From Companilactobacillus allii (GTDB lineage: Bacteria; Bacillota; Bacilli; Lactobacillales; Lactobacillaceae), in the NCBI RefSeq assembly GCF_001971585.1, contig NZ_CP019323.1, positions 734,053 to 798,052 of the forward strand: a stretch of 64,000 nt of DNA, in the 5' to 3' direction. Positions 8,974-17,583 of this stretch are shown in pieces (the first letter of the stretch is position 1; the number at the start of each line of letters is the position of its first letter). The position numbers and the translations under genes are program-made. Below the pieces are notes generated by a model. The model made no database searches. It saw nothing but the letters and a program-made list of their open reading frames with translations, and was not told the DNA's origin.

Positions 8974-10200
8974 ATGTTGAAAAAGCAGCCATTTTGGCAG
9001 TATGAACAAATTAGTAACGAGTTGATAAGACAAATCGAAAGTGGTGAGTTAGAGGTTGAATCAAAGTTACCGTCAGAGAAACAACTGGGAGAAGAATATC
9101 AGGTAAGCAGAATAACCGTCCGAAAAGCTTTGGCTGAATTAGAAGAAAAAAAATATATTGAAAAGAGGCAAGGACAGGGAAGTTTTGTTAGAGCTCAACG
9201 TAGTGATGATGTTGAAATTAGTTATGTTGATAACCCCAGTGTTCAATTACGTAATTTTGGTCATTCGGTATATATCGAGGTTCAACAATTTCAAGTACTA
9301 GTAGATGGTGAAGAACCAAACATTAGAAAAGTTATGCAAATAGGAGATAACGAATATCTGTATAAAATTAATCAAATATATCTTTCTGATCGTGAACCTT
9401 TAATACAAAGAACGACTTATTTACTATTTGAAGATTACCCGATGATAAAAATTAATGAGATTCAAAATTGTGAACTTATGCCAATGTTGGTACAAAGATA
9501 CAATTTAGATCCTAAGTTACTTCATCATGAAATTAGTACTAGTGTTGATCAAATTCCGTCAAGATTAAAGGGATTACCCAGTACAGCACCTAGAAAATCT
9601 TATGTTGAAACAACCACTACTTATGTGAATGAAGAAGATCATATCAGCTATATAAGTACTGCCATAGCACCATCTGCATCCAAAGTTTTCTTTTTGAAGC
9701 AGAAATTAAGAGGAGGAAATAACATGTCAGAACCACATATTTTACTTACAAGAATAGATAACCGTTTAGTACACGGACAAGTTGGAGTGACTTGGACTAA
9801 AACACTCGGAGCTAATTTAATATTGGTCGCAAATGATGCTTCAGCAGAAGATACATTACAACAAAAACTTATGAAGAGTACAGCAGATTCATCTGGTGCA
9901 CAAATCAGGTTCTTTACACTTCAAAAGACAATGGATGTTATCAGTAAGGCTGCAGATCGTCAAAAAATATTTATTGTTGTTAAGACTCCTGAAGATGTCC
10001 TAACTTTGGTTGAGGGTGGTGTTCCTATTAAAGAAGTTAACGTCGGAAATATGCATTTTGCTCCTGGTAAAGAAGAAGTAACTAAAAAAGTATATGTAGA
10101 CCAAGATGACAAAGATGCACTTATGGGACTTGTAAATAAGGGATTAGATGTTTATATCCAAGATGTACCTGGAGAACATAAGACACAAATCAATTTTTAA
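8974..10200 (+). CDS. GntR/UTRA regulator fused in frame to PTS EIIB (mannose class)
   Basis: A single frame without stop encodes a GntR winged helix (about residues 7-70, KLPSEKQLGEEYQVSRITVRKAL), a UTRA ligand domain (about 75-245), then after FFLKQKLRGGNN a complete EIIB domain with its own Met at 9724. UTRA regulators and EIIB are normally separate. The junction codon TTA at 9706-9708 is one base from TAA, so loss of the regulator's stop codon is the simplest origin. An AGGAGG site at 9711-9716 still allows separate EIIB synthesis. ATG 8974 lacks a well-placed ribosome site; TTG 8965 or GTG 8968 are alternatives. The sugar specificity is unknown. Confidence 0.8.
   Translation: MLKKQPFWQYEQISNELIRQIESGELEVESKLPSEKQLGEEYQVSRITVRKALAELEEKKYIEKRQGQGSFVRAQRSDDVEISYVDNPSVQLRNFGHSVYIEVQQFQVLVDGEEPNIRKVMQIGDNEYLYKINQIYLSDREPLIQRTTYLLFEDYPMIKINEIQNCELMPMLVQRYNLDPKLLHHEISTSVDQIPSRLKGLPSTAPRKSYVETTTTYVNEEDHISYISTAIAPSASKVFFLKQKLRGGNNMSEPHILLTRIDNRLVHGQVGVTWTKTLGANLILVANDASAEDTLQQKLMKSTADSSGAQIRFFTLQKTMDVISKAADRQKIFIVVKTPEDVLTLVEGGVPIKEVNVGNMHFAPGKEEVTKKVYVDQDDKDALMGLVNKGLDVYIQDVPGEHKTQINF
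9724..10200 (+). CDS. PTS mannose/sorbose-class EIIB, internal start
   Basis: The 158-residue EIIB begins at ATG 9724, seven bases after AGGAGG, inside the GntR fusion frame. The phosphorylated histidine lies in DNRLVHGQV (His17). The family passes phosphate from EIIA to sugar entering through EIIC/EIID. The C-terminal VQ..DVPGEH-type region and VGNMHFAPGKEEVTKKVYV match N-acetylgalactosamine/sorbose-type EIIB. Both fused and free forms could be produced. Confidence 0.82.
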   Translation: MSEPHILLTRIDNRLVHGQVGVTWTKTLGANLILVANDASAEDTLQQKLMKSTADSSGAQIRFFTLQKTMDVISKAADRQKIFIVVKTPEDVLTLVEGGVPIKEVNVGNMHFAPGKEEVTKKVYVDQDDKDALMGLVNKGLDVYIQDVPGEHKTQINF

Positions 10201-10241
10201 TCTTTCGTTATTAAATATTAATCATATAAGGGGGATTTAGA

Positions 10242-11048
10242 ATGGCTATTACCATGGCTCAAGGACTTATGCTTGCAATTTTTGCCGCTATAGCAGGATT
10301 AGATTCATGGCTTGAAGTTCTATATATATTTAGACCTATAATCAGTTGTACAATAGCTGGATTGATTTTAGGAGATCTACAATTGGGTATTATTGCTGGT
10401 GGACTAACAGAACTTGCTTTTGCTGGTTTAACACCTGCAGGTGGTACACAACCACCTAACCCGGCTGTTTGCGGTATTATGACTGTTGTTATTGCACATA
10501 CAACTAGCGTATCGCCAGCCACTGCAATTGGTTTATCACTTCCATTTGCTATGTTAATGCAATATATTTTGTTAATGTTTTATTCAATTTTCTCAGTATT
10601 TATGCCAATGATGGATAAAGCTGCTCAAGAAGCTGATACGAGAAAATTTTCTAGAATACCATATTTGATTATGGCTATTGTAACCATTTCATTCTTTGTA
10701 GTTATTTTCTTATCAGCATATGCTGCACAAACACCAATGGCTGCTCTAGTTAAAGCAATGCCAGTATGGTTGATCCATGGTTTTGAACTTGCTGGAGGTG
10801 CACTTCCTGCTGTTGGATTTGCAATGTTATTAAAAGTATTACTACGTGTCGAATATACACCATATCTATTGTTAGGATTTGTTGTTGCAAGTTTTATCAA
10901 TTTCTCAAACGTTTTACCAGCCGCAGTTATCGGTATTGTGTTTGCAATGATTGAATTCTTCCGTGATAAGAAGAATAAGAAGTTGCAGGATCAAATTGAT
11001 GAAATGAAAGAAAATGGAGTCAGTGGGGGTGAAGAAGATGGCATCTGA
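10242..11048 (+). CDS. PTS mannose/sorbose-class EIIC
   Basis: A membrane protein of 268 residues with the EIIC signature GDLQLGIIAGGLTELAFAGLTPAGGTQPPNPAV and several membrane spans. Together with EIID it forms the sugar channel. A GGGGG ribosome site precedes ATG 10242. The C-terminal tail is charged (DKKNKKLQDQIDEM). It overlaps the EIID gene by 11 bases. The sequence looks closest to N-acetylgalactosamine-type (Aga) permeases, but sugar specificity is not certain. Confidence 0.88.
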   Translation: MAITMAQGLMLAIFAAIAGLDSWLEVLYIFRPIISCTIAGLILGDLQLGIIAGGLTELAFAGLTPAGGTQPPNPAVCGIMTVVIAHTTSVSPATAIGLSLPFAMLMQYILLMFYSIFSVFMPMMDKAAQEADTRKFSRIPYLIMAIVTISFFVVIFLSAYAAQTPMAALVKAMPVWLIHGFELAGGALPAVGFAMLLKVLLRVEYTPYLLLGFVVASFINFSNVLPAAVIGIVFAMIEFFRDKKNKKLQDQIDEMKENGVSGGEEDGI

Positions 11049-11847
11049 TGTAAAACAAGACGATACAGATAAGAAACAAGGGAAACTGACTAGTCATGAT
11101 ATAACGATGCTAGGTCTTCGTTCATCACTTCTACAATCAGCTTTCTCGTATGAACGTATGCAAGCTGGTGGATGGGCATGGTCTCAAGTACCTATTTGGA
11201 AGAAAATCTTTGGAAAAGATAAAAAAGGTTTGTCCGAAGCTATGCAAGATAACATGGAATTCATTAATACTTCACCACCACTTGTTCCAATTTTGATGGG
11301 ATTATTAACTAGTTTGGAAGAGGAACATGTTAACAGACAAACTATCAGAGGTTTAAAGAACGGACTATTTGGTCCAATGGCCGGTATTGGTGATGCCATT
11401 TATTGGTTCACAATCATGCCAATTATTGGTGGTATTGCCGCATCATTTGCTTCAAAGGGAAATATTTTAGGACCAATTATATTCTTCCTAGTTTATTTGG
11501 GAGTGTTCCTATGTCGTATACCATTTGCTCATTTAGGTTATAACTTAGGTGTTAAAGCAATTGATGTTATTCAGGATAATTCAGAGATTATCGCCCGTGT
11601 TGCTACAATTATGGGTCTAACGGTTATTGGAGCATTGATTAGTTCATATGTTGGACTGTCCTTAAAAGTTAAAATAGGTTCAGTTTCACTACAAAAGGAT
11701 TTCCTAGATAAAATTTTCCCTAATATATTACCATTAGCATTCACTTTCTTCCTATATTGGATGTTGAAGAAGAAAGTTTCTCCAATTGTTTTGATTGCTA
11801 TAGTATTTGTACTTTGTATTGTATGTTCATTCTTTGGAATTATGTAA
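11038..11847 (+). CDS. PTS mannose/sorbose-class EIID
   Basis: This 269-residue EIID has the family features SSLLQSAFSYERMQAGGWAWSQVP at the N-terminus, the NTSPPLVPILMGL segment and FGPMAGIGDAIYWFTIMPI, then C-terminal membrane spans. ATG 11038 follows GGGGG by eight bases and overlaps the EIIC end, indicating translational coupling. An in-frame ATG at 11014 lies deep in EIIC and is less likely. Confidence 0.88.
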   Translation: MASDVKQDDTDKKQGKLTSHDITMLGLRSSLLQSAFSYERMQAGGWAWSQVPIWKKIFGKDKKGLSEAMQDNMEFINTSPPLVPILMGLLTSLEEEHVNRQTIRGLKNGLFGPMAGIGDAIYWFTIMPIIGGIAASFASKGNILGPIIFFLVYLGVFLCRIPFAHLGYNLGVKAIDVIQDNSEIIARVATIMGLTVIGALISSYVGLSLKVKIGSVSLQKDFLDKIFPNILPLAFTFFLYWMLKKKVSPIVLIAIVFVLCIVCSFFGIM

Positions 11848-11861
11848 AGGAGTAAATTCTA

Positions 11862-12287
11862 ATGTCACATTTTCAAACAATTGTAACTGGTCATGGCAAA
11901 TTTGCCACTGGATTCAAGGGAGCCATTGAATTACTTGCTGGTAAGCAAGATACAATGACATTTGTAGATTTTTCTGAATCGATGAATGAATTAGACTTAG
12001 GTAAGAAATTGTCGGAATTAGTTAAAGATGATTCAGTATTAATTTTTACAGATTTGGCAGGTGGAACTCCTTATAAGGAGGCTGCTAAAATTGCTTTTAA
12101 TAACCCTAAAGTAAAAGTAGTGGCTGGGTGTAACCTAGCATCGTTATTGGAAACGGCGTTCAATGAATATGAGACACTTGAAGCATATGCAAATGACTTA
12201 GTAAAAGTTACATGTCAAAGTGCGGAAGTCCTTGATCTTTCTGATTCTGATGATGAAAAAGAAGAACCTGAAGATGATGGAATTTAA
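11862..12287 (+). CDS. PTS mannose-class EIIA
   Basis: A soluble EIIA of 141 residues. His11 in VTGHGKFATG is the phosphate acceptor from HPr, and FTDLAGGTPYKEAAKIA is the family's conserved substrate-phosphate loop. The tail is highly acidic (DSDDEKEEPEDDGI). It is the last gene of the operon; an IS element begins 12 bp after its stop, so catabolic genes that may once have followed are not present here. Confidence 0.88.
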   Translation: MSHFQTIVTGHGKFATGFKGAIELLAGKQDTMTFVDFSESMNELDLGKKLSELVKDDSVLIFTDLAGGTPYKEAAKIAFNNPKVKVVAGCNLASLLETAFNEYETLEAYANDLVKVTCQSAEVLDLSDSDDEKEEPEDDGI

Positions 12288-12327
12288 AGTGTAAAAGTGA
12301 AGAGCTTGTGACATAACTCTACATTAA

Positions 12328-12372
12328 AAGAGCCTTCATACAGAAACGTTCGGTTTCCGTATGAAGGCTCTT
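12328..12372. terminator. hairpin terminator inside the IS left end
   Basis: AAGAGCCTTCATAC and GTATGAAGGCTCTT form a 14-bp stem continued by GAAAC/GTTTC. It would stop transcription arriving from the PTS operon. TATAAT at 12377-12382 may be the transposase promoter -10. Confidence 0.75.
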
Positions 12373-12447
12373 CTTGTATAATAAAAGAATAATAAAAAAA
12401 GAGCACCGGTCCGAACACCGATACTCCACGAAATCACCCTCGAAAGG

Positions 12448-14115
12448 ATGTTCCAAATTATGTTCAATAATTATAACATAAATCAGACAAGTTTAAATAT
12501 GGCAATCGAATTTATTCCAGAGAAAGATCACGAAGCGTATTATATCAATGAATTAGTGGAATCTATTGAGTTTCACGATAGTTATGAGACAGGACGTCCG
12601 CGTGAATATGATTTGCGGGCCGTCCTAAAATTAGTACTATTTTCATATCTTAGAGGTCGCTACACTTGTCGCCAAATTGAGCGAGAAGCTCGCGAGAATA
12701 TCTATGCACGTTGGTTGACTCAAGAACACGTTCCTTCATATCGCACAATTGCACGCTTTATAGTTTCCGACGAAGCTATGGAGATGATTCAATCAAGTTT
12801 TGAATCTATGCGTAGCTTTTTAGTTGAACATAACTTGATTGACGATTGTGTATTTATTGATGGGACCAAGATTTTGGCGAATGCCAATAAATATTCGTTT
12901 GTCTGGAAGAAGAAAATCATTCATTATGATGATTTAAACCGCGAAAAAGCTGAAGTCATTCTAAATGAAATAAAAGAAGTTGAAACCACTGCCTTTTCAG
13001 AATCATTACCCATGGACTATGATAATTTAGATTTGACTATTGCTAAGTTAGAAGAACGAATTGAACAATTGGATTTAAAAGTAGAAGAAACCAAGAAAAT
13101 CTCTCCTAACCCTGCGAAGCGGGTGCGGAGAATAATGAAATCCAAGTTAAACAAGACAAAACATATCAGTGAGAAGCATGATAAATATTCAGAAGATATG
13201 AAGATTTTTGGTGAACGTAATAGCTTTTCAAAAACTGACCATGACGCTACATTCATGCGAGTCAAAGAAGACCCAATGCAAAACGGACAACTGAAACCTG
13301 GATATAACCTACAGATTGCCACTAGTAATCAATTTACCTTGGATTATGATCTGTTCTGGAATCCAACCGATACTCGTACCTTGATTCCATTCCTCAAAAC
13401 TCTGGAGACCCACCGAGTTTTAGGACGTTTCATAGTGGCTGATGCAGGATATGGTTCAGAATCTAACTACAGATATATTGAAGATGAATTACTAGACCAA
13501 ACTTCCTTGATTCCTTACGGTACGATGCTCAAGGAAAATAGTCGTAAATGGAAATCAGATGAAAAGAAAGTTCTAAACTGGGACTACCATGATATCGATG
13601 ATTATTACATTGATCCCAACGGTGTTAGATTCAACTTTCTAAGAGTTACTATTAGAACCGATAAATATAAATTTAAAAGACAGTTTCGTTGTTATAAAGC
13701 CGAATCAAAAGATGAGAATCAAGAAATAATTGATGCGGCATTTAATAAAAGTGGAGGTGTCAGATATATTTATATTAATTCTGAATGGGAATATTTCAAA
13801 GCACATGAACGAGAGAAGCTTTATGGTAAAGTTGGGGCAAAAATATATGCCCAACGAAAAATCGATGTAGAACCGGTTTTTGGACACCTTAAGGCTTATT
13901 TGCATTTTACCAGGTTCACGGTTCGTGGAACTGATAAAGTCAAAAGCCAAATGGGATTAGCCTTAATGGCAATGAATATGGGAAAACTAGCCAAAAGAAT
14001 GGCTTTTTCTTTAAAAAACAAAAGGACCAGAACAGGAAATCTTCGGATTTCCAAGTTCTGGTCTTATTTTTTATGGAGTTTTGTCACAAGCTCTTTTTTG
14101 ATACCATATAAATAG
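12448..14115 (+). CDS. IS1182-family transposase
   Basis: A DDE transposase of up to 555 residues. The N-terminal helix-turn-helix region includes ETGRPREYDLRAVLKLVLFSYL; the acidic residues lie in VFIDGTKILANANKYSF, VADAGYGSESNYRYIE and RKIDVEPVFGHLKAYL. The frame does not stop inside the element: it runs through the terminator hairpin and right inverted repeat and ends in flanking DNA at 14115, so the last six or so residues depend on the insertion site. ATG 12448, 12460 and 12499 are possible starts. No internal stop, so it could be active. Confidence 0.88.
   Translation: MFQIMFNNYNINQTSLNMAIEFIPEKDHEAYYINELVESIEFHDSYETGRPREYDLRAVLKLVLFSYLRGRYTCRQIEREARENIYARWLTQEHVPSYRTIARFIVSDEAMEMIQSSFESMRSFLVEHNLIDDCVFIDGTKILANANKYSFVWKKKIIHYDDLNREKAEVILNEIKEVETTAFSESLPMDYDNLDLTIAKLEERIEQLDLKVEETKKISPNPAKRVRRIMKSKLNKTKHISEKHDKYSEDMKIFGERNSFSKTDHDATFMRVKEDPMQNGQLKPGYNLQIATSNQFTLDYDLFWNPTDTRTLIPFLKTLETHRVLGRFIVADAGYGSESNYRYIEDELLDQTSLIPYGTMLKENSRKWKSDEKKVLNWDYHDIDDYYIDPNGVRFNFLRVTIRTDKYKFKRQFRCYKAESKDENQEIIDAAFNKSGGVRYIYINSEWEYFKAHEREKLYGKVGAKIYAQRKIDVEPVFGHLKAYLHFTRFTVRGTDKVKSQMGLALMAMNMGKLAKRMAFSLKNKRTRTGNLRISKFWSYFLWSFVTSSFLIPYK
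14022..14072. terminator. hairpin terminator inside the IS right end
   Basis: ACCAGAAC-GGAAATC, a TTCG loop and GATTTCC-GTTCTGGT form a long stem followed by TATTTTTT. It overlaps the 3' part of the transposase frame. Confidence 0.7.
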
Positions 14116-14138
14116 ATAACATATAGGGGGAAAAGGGG

Positions 14139-14642
14139 ATGCTAAGTAAACGTTTCAAACTGATAATAACCAGTTTAGTGGTTTTATTATCTTTTACAGC
14201 AGTGGGATTTGTCGCTAATTTGAATGATACAGGTATAAGTATTATTCAAGCGGCACAAAAGATTAAATATATCGGAAAAGACAAATACGACATTGCTCAA
14301 GAAGAGCATAAAGCCTTACTAGCTAAGAAAAAGAAATTAACAAAGCAGGTTGATAGCACTAATAACCAAGTAGAGGATATTAAGAATCAAGAAGCACAAA
14401 AAGAACAAGAAGAAGCGCAACGATCAGCCCAGGTTCAACCTAGTTCTTCAACTGATACCTCTAGCGACAATACACGTGGTGATATGAATACCTCACAGTC
14501 AGGTCAGATAGTCGGGAATAAGAATTCTCATATATACCATGTGCCAGGTCAACGTGGCTACAATATGAATTCTAGTAATGCGGTTTATTTTCAAGATGAA
14601 CAAGAGGCAATCAATGCCGGTTACAGAAAGGCAAAGGTGTAG
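14139..14642 (+). CDS. secreted coiled-coil protein, C-terminal sunset-like domain
   Basis: Signal peptide or anchor at residues 1-36 (hydrophobic ITSLVVLLSFTAVGFVA). A charged helical stretch (about 45-90, KALLAKKKKLTKQVDSTNNQVEDIKNQ) looks like a coiled coil, followed by a Ser/Thr-rich linker. The C-terminal module (about 120-167) reads GNKNSHIYHVPGQRGYN...YFQDEQEAINAGYRKAK, the pattern of Ada-like or sunset domains often attached to secreted nucleases. The nuclease gene follows after 3 bp, so a joint extracellular role in nucleic-acid use or DNA uptake is likely but unproven. Confidence 0.7.
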   Translation: MLSKRFKLIITSLVVLLSFTAVGFVANLNDTGISIIQAAQKIKYIGKDKYDIAQEEHKALLAKKKKLTKQVDSTNNQVEDIKNQEAQKEQEEAQRSAQVQPSSSTDTSSDNTRGDMNTSQSGQIVGNKNSHIYHVPGQRGYNMNSSNAVYFQDEQEAINAGYRKAKV

Positions 14643-14645
14643 GAT

Positions 14646-15497
14646 ATGAAACGTTCATTACAGATTTTGTTTGTTGCCTTATTGTCTGTTTCTTTGGCGG
14701 GATGTTCTGAAAGTGAATCTAGTAGTAACGATAATACTGCAAAGACTGAAACGGTTAAGAAAGATTACACATATCAAAAAAAGGCTGACAAGCTAGAAAA
14801 TAGTAATAAGAAACTCAAGAAATCGATAACTAAGCTTCAAAACAAAATCACATCTAATCAAGATTATTTGAGTCAACATAATCAATCACAATATAGTAAT
14901 AATAATTCAGATACTTCATCAACTGAGAATCTGGCGAAGCTTGATTATACGGGTACTCAAGAAATCATTGTAAACAACAATAATCCTAACTTCTCACAAG
15001 AAGATCTGACGACAACAAAAGGTGCATGGCAGACATATGGAGATCTTGATAATTTAAACCGTGCAACGCCTGCAAACGCTCTCTTAAATGTTTCCTTGAT
15101 GCCAACTGACAAACGTACCGGATTAACGTGGAATCCCACAGGATGGCATAATAAGCGAATCAGCTCGGGATGGTTATACAACAGAAGTCATCTGATCGGT
15201 TACCAATTAACTGGTCAGAATAATAATCCTAAGAATCTCATAACTGGGACACGTTCACTGAATAGTCCTGAGATGTTAGCACATGAGATGGATATTGCTT
15301 ATTATTTGAAGCAAAGCAACAGTCATTATGTTAGATATCGTGTTACACCGGTATTTAGAGGGGACGAATTGTTGGCACGTGGAGTTCAGATGGAAGGGCA
15401 ATCCATTGGTGATGATGCGGTTCACTTCAATGTTTATATTTTCAATGTTCAATCAGGAGTTACGTTGAATTATAGTGACGGGACTAGTCAAATATAG
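14646..15497 (+). CDS. DNA/RNA non-specific endonuclease lipoprotein (DNA-entry nuclease type)
   Basis: The signal peptide ends in a lipobox (LSVSLAGC, Cys20), so the protein is lipid-anchored outside the cell. A coiled-coil linker precedes the nuclease domain (about 100-283). The catalytic region reads WLYNRSHLIGYQLTGQNNNPKNLITGTRSLN, matching the NRSHL (DRGH-like) motif and catalytic Asn of EndA/NucA nucleases. These enzymes degrade extracellular DNA and RNA and in some species process DNA for competence. Co-transcribed with the preceding sunset-domain protein. Confidence 0.88.
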   Translation: MKRSLQILFVALLSVSLAGCSESESSSNDNTAKTETVKKDYTYQKKADKLENSNKKLKKSITKLQNKITSNQDYLSQHNQSQYSNNNSDTSSTENLAKLDYTGTQEIIVNNNNPNFSQEDLTTTKGAWQTYGDLDNLNRATPANALLNVSLMPTDKRTGLTWNPTGWHNKRISSGWLYNRSHLIGYQLTGQNNNPKNLITGTRSLNSPEMLAHEMDIAYYLKQSNSHYVRYRVTPVFRGDELLARGVQMEGQSIGDDAVHFNVYIFNVQSGVTLNYSDGTSQI

Positions 15498-15503
15498 TAA
15501 ATA

Positions 15504-15534
15504 AAAAAAGCAATCTCAAACGAGATTGCTTTTT
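15504..15534. terminator. bidirectional terminator between nuclease and lacD
   Basis: AAAAAGCAATCTC, loop AAAC, GAGATTGCTTTTT. A-rich and T-rich flanks serve both the + strand nuclease and the - strand lac operon. Confidence 0.88.
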
Positions 15535-15553
15535 GTGTCGAAACATCTATTAA

Positions 15554-16540
15554 TTAGTCTTTTGAAACTTTATTTTTCCATGAAGTTGCTGTTTCAGCTA
15601 ATACTTCGTTTAATTCATCAATGTTCTTCTTACCTTCAGTGTTCATCCACTTCTTACCGGCTTCTTCACCATCTTTAGCAAATGGTTCTACACCGTTTCT
15701 CCATGTAGCACGTCCACAAAGAACACCATTGAACTTAGCACCGGCTTCTTTAGCCATCTTAAGTTCTGTTCTGAATGCTTCAGCAGTAACACCGGCACTC
15801 AAGAAGATATATGGCAATTCAGTAGCATCTGATTGTTCCTTGAAGTACTTAACTGCTTCTTCCTTAGTATAAACGGCTTTGTTGTCACCATTGAATCCTT
15901 CAACATAATCAAGGTTAATAGGAACTTCAACCTTCAAAACATCGATCTTGTATTCAGGTTTTGAGAATTCTTTCATTGTTTCGATAACCTTGTGAGGCTT
16001 AACCTTAGCATATTCAGCACTCTTAACATCACCAATTGAGTCATCGTATGTAACAAGTTCAACGAATAGAGGAATGTCTTCAGCAGCACATTCTGAACCA
16101 ATTCTTTCAACAAATGCTTCTTTACGATCAACGATTGTCTTGTCTTCATCTGGATCAAAGTATAGCAAGAACTTAATTGAGTCAGCTCCGGCTTCCTTTA
16201 AACGACGAACAGACCATTCTGGGATCAAGTCTGGCATTCTACCAGCTTCAGTAGTGTCATATCCTGTCTTTTCGTATGAAACTAGAAGACCTGAACCATC
16301 GGCACGAACCTTTGCGGCTGGAAGACCATATTCTGGGTCAAGTAGAATTGATGAAGCATAAGGTGTTAATTCACTTGAAATAACTTTCTTAAATTCAACA
16401 ATATCTTTTTCGTTTGCTGGCTTGCCTGAAGCTGCGGCTAACATTTTCTTTAGTGAACCACGTTGGTCAATAGCAAGTGCGGCGATAACTCCGTTTTTGT
16501 CTGACATTTTTTCGAGTGCTGCATATTTCTTTGGTGTCAT
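15554..16540 (-). CDS. lacD: tagatose-1,6-bisphosphate aldolase
   Basis: The 328-residue LacD-type class I aldolase splits tagatose 1,6-bisphosphate to dihydroxyacetone phosphate and glyceraldehyde 3-phosphate. The N-terminal LAIDQRGSLKKML and ILLDPEYGLPAA segments and KVEVPINLDYVEGF (with the Schiff-base lysine region) are characteristic. GGAGG precedes ATG 16540. It is the last gene of lacRABCD and ends at a bidirectional terminator. Confidence 0.95.
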   Translation of the reverse strand: MTPKKYAALEKMSDKNGVIAALAIDQRGSLKKMLAAASGKPANEKDIVEFKKVISSELTPYASSILLDPEYGLPAAKVRADGSGLLVSYEKTGYDTTEAGRMPDLIPEWSVRRLKEAGADSIKFLLYFDPDEDKTIVDRKEAFVERIGSECAAEDIPLFVELVTYDDSIGDVKSAEYAKVKPHKVIETMKEFSKPEYKIDVLKVEVPINLDYVEGFNGDNKAVYTKEEAVKYFKEQSDATELPYIFLSAGVTAEAFRTELKMAKEAGAKFNGVLCGRATWRNGVEPFAKDGEEAGKKWMNTEGKKNIDELNEVLAETATSWKNKVSKD

Positions 16541-16572
16541 TTATTCCATTCCTCCGATTTTTTAAAACAATT

Positions 16573-17517
16573 TTAGTAGTTAACTACGTTTACCTTTTCA
16601 AAATAATCTTTATATTGGTTAATGTCAATAAATCCTGTTTTTTCTTGAAGGGTATTCAAGATACCAACAGTCATTGCTCGTTTCATAACGTCTTCTGGAC
16701 TTTCATGTTTTACAATACCAGCGGCAAGACCAGCAACAGTAGAATCACCTGAGCCAACAGGGTTGATCGCATGAATTTTAGGTATGTTTACTTTAAAGAA
16801 TTTATCGATGTGTTTTACGAAACAACCCTTTGAGCCAAGCGATACTACTACCCAAGGAATATCTTGGAATATTTCTTCGGTTGCTAATTTTTCTTTCAAG
16901 TCGTCTAGATCTTCAACTTCTTTGCCTATAAGTTGAGCTATTTCGTCTTGATTAGGTTTGATCATGAATGGTTTAACATCGGCTTCAAGTGCTAATCTCA
17001 AAGCTTCGTTAGAACTATCTAGAATTACGGGTACGTTATGTTTTGCAGCAACTTTAACCATCTTTGTATAGAGGGCTGTTGATAATCCTTGAGGTAGACT
17101 TCCAGAAATTGTAACTAATGAAAATTCACTTACTTGTTCTTCAAAATGTTCCAAGAAGTTATTTTCGTCATCTTCTGTAAGACTAGGACCTGATTCAAGA
17201 ATTTCAGTTTGATCTCCACCATCATGCAAGATTGCAATACAGTTACGAGATTCTTGATTGATTTTCATAAAAGCATGATCGACTTTTTTCTCGTCTAGTT
17301 GGTTCAAGATATATTGGCCAATAGTTCCACCAATAATACCTGAAGCTGTAACGGGAACGTCTAATTGTTTGAGAACTCTAGTAACATTTAGTCCTTTACC
17401 ACCAGCAGTTTTAGAAACTTCTTTAACACGGTTGACCGTGTCGATCTTTAAGTGCTCAAGTGGGTAAGAGATATCAACAGAAGGGTTCATTGTAATTGTA
17501 AGAACAGAATTGCTCAT
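16573..17517 (-). CDS. lacC: tagatose-6-phosphate kinase (PfkB family)
   Basis: A PfkB sugar kinase of 314 residues. MTMNPSVDISYP-type start, GGKGLNVTRVLKQLD (PfkB signature 1), and INPVGSGDSTVAGLAAGI with the catalytic Asp and anion hole near residue 255. Position between lacB and lacD assigns it as the tagatose-6-phosphate kinase; 1-phosphofructokinase is the main alternative by sequence alone. The 297-bp gap to lacB holds two structured repeats, unusual inside an operon. Confidence 0.9.
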   Translation of the reverse strand: MSNSVLTITMNPSVDISYPLEHLKIDTVNRVKEVSKTAGGKGLNVTRVLKQLDVPVTASGIIGGTIGQYILNQLDEKKVDHAFMKINQESRNCIAILHDGGDQTEILESGPSLTEDDENNFLEHFEEQVSEFSLVTISGSLPQGLSTALYTKMVKVAAKHNVPVILDSSNEALRLALEADVKPFMIKPNQDEIAQLIGKEVEDLDDLKEKLATEEIFQDIPWVVVSLGSKGCFVKHIDKFFKVNIPKIHAINPVGSGDSTVAGLAAGIVKHESPEDVMKRAMTVGILNTLQEKTGFIDINQYKDYFEKVNVVNY

Positions 17518-17583
17518 TTAATAAAGCTCCTTTTTGGTGAGTCGCTTATTAAGAGCAACTCTATTGATATTGGTAAATGGGTT

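Larger units (their letters stand above)
12300..14095 (+). mobile_element. IS1182-family insertion sequence
   Basis: Terminal inverted repeats are AAGAGCTTGTGACATAACTC at 12300-12319 and its near reverse complement at 14076-14095 (one mismatch). They enclose one transposase gene and two hairpin terminators near the ends that would insulate it from outside transcription. No clear target duplication is seen (flanks AAAGTG and TTTTGA). It separates the PTS operon from the nuclease genes. Confidence 0.85.

Noticed and set aside
12290-12447. Riboswitch or attenuator downstream of EIIA
   Set aside because: The strong hairpin lies inside the IS left end and is explained as its transcription barrier.
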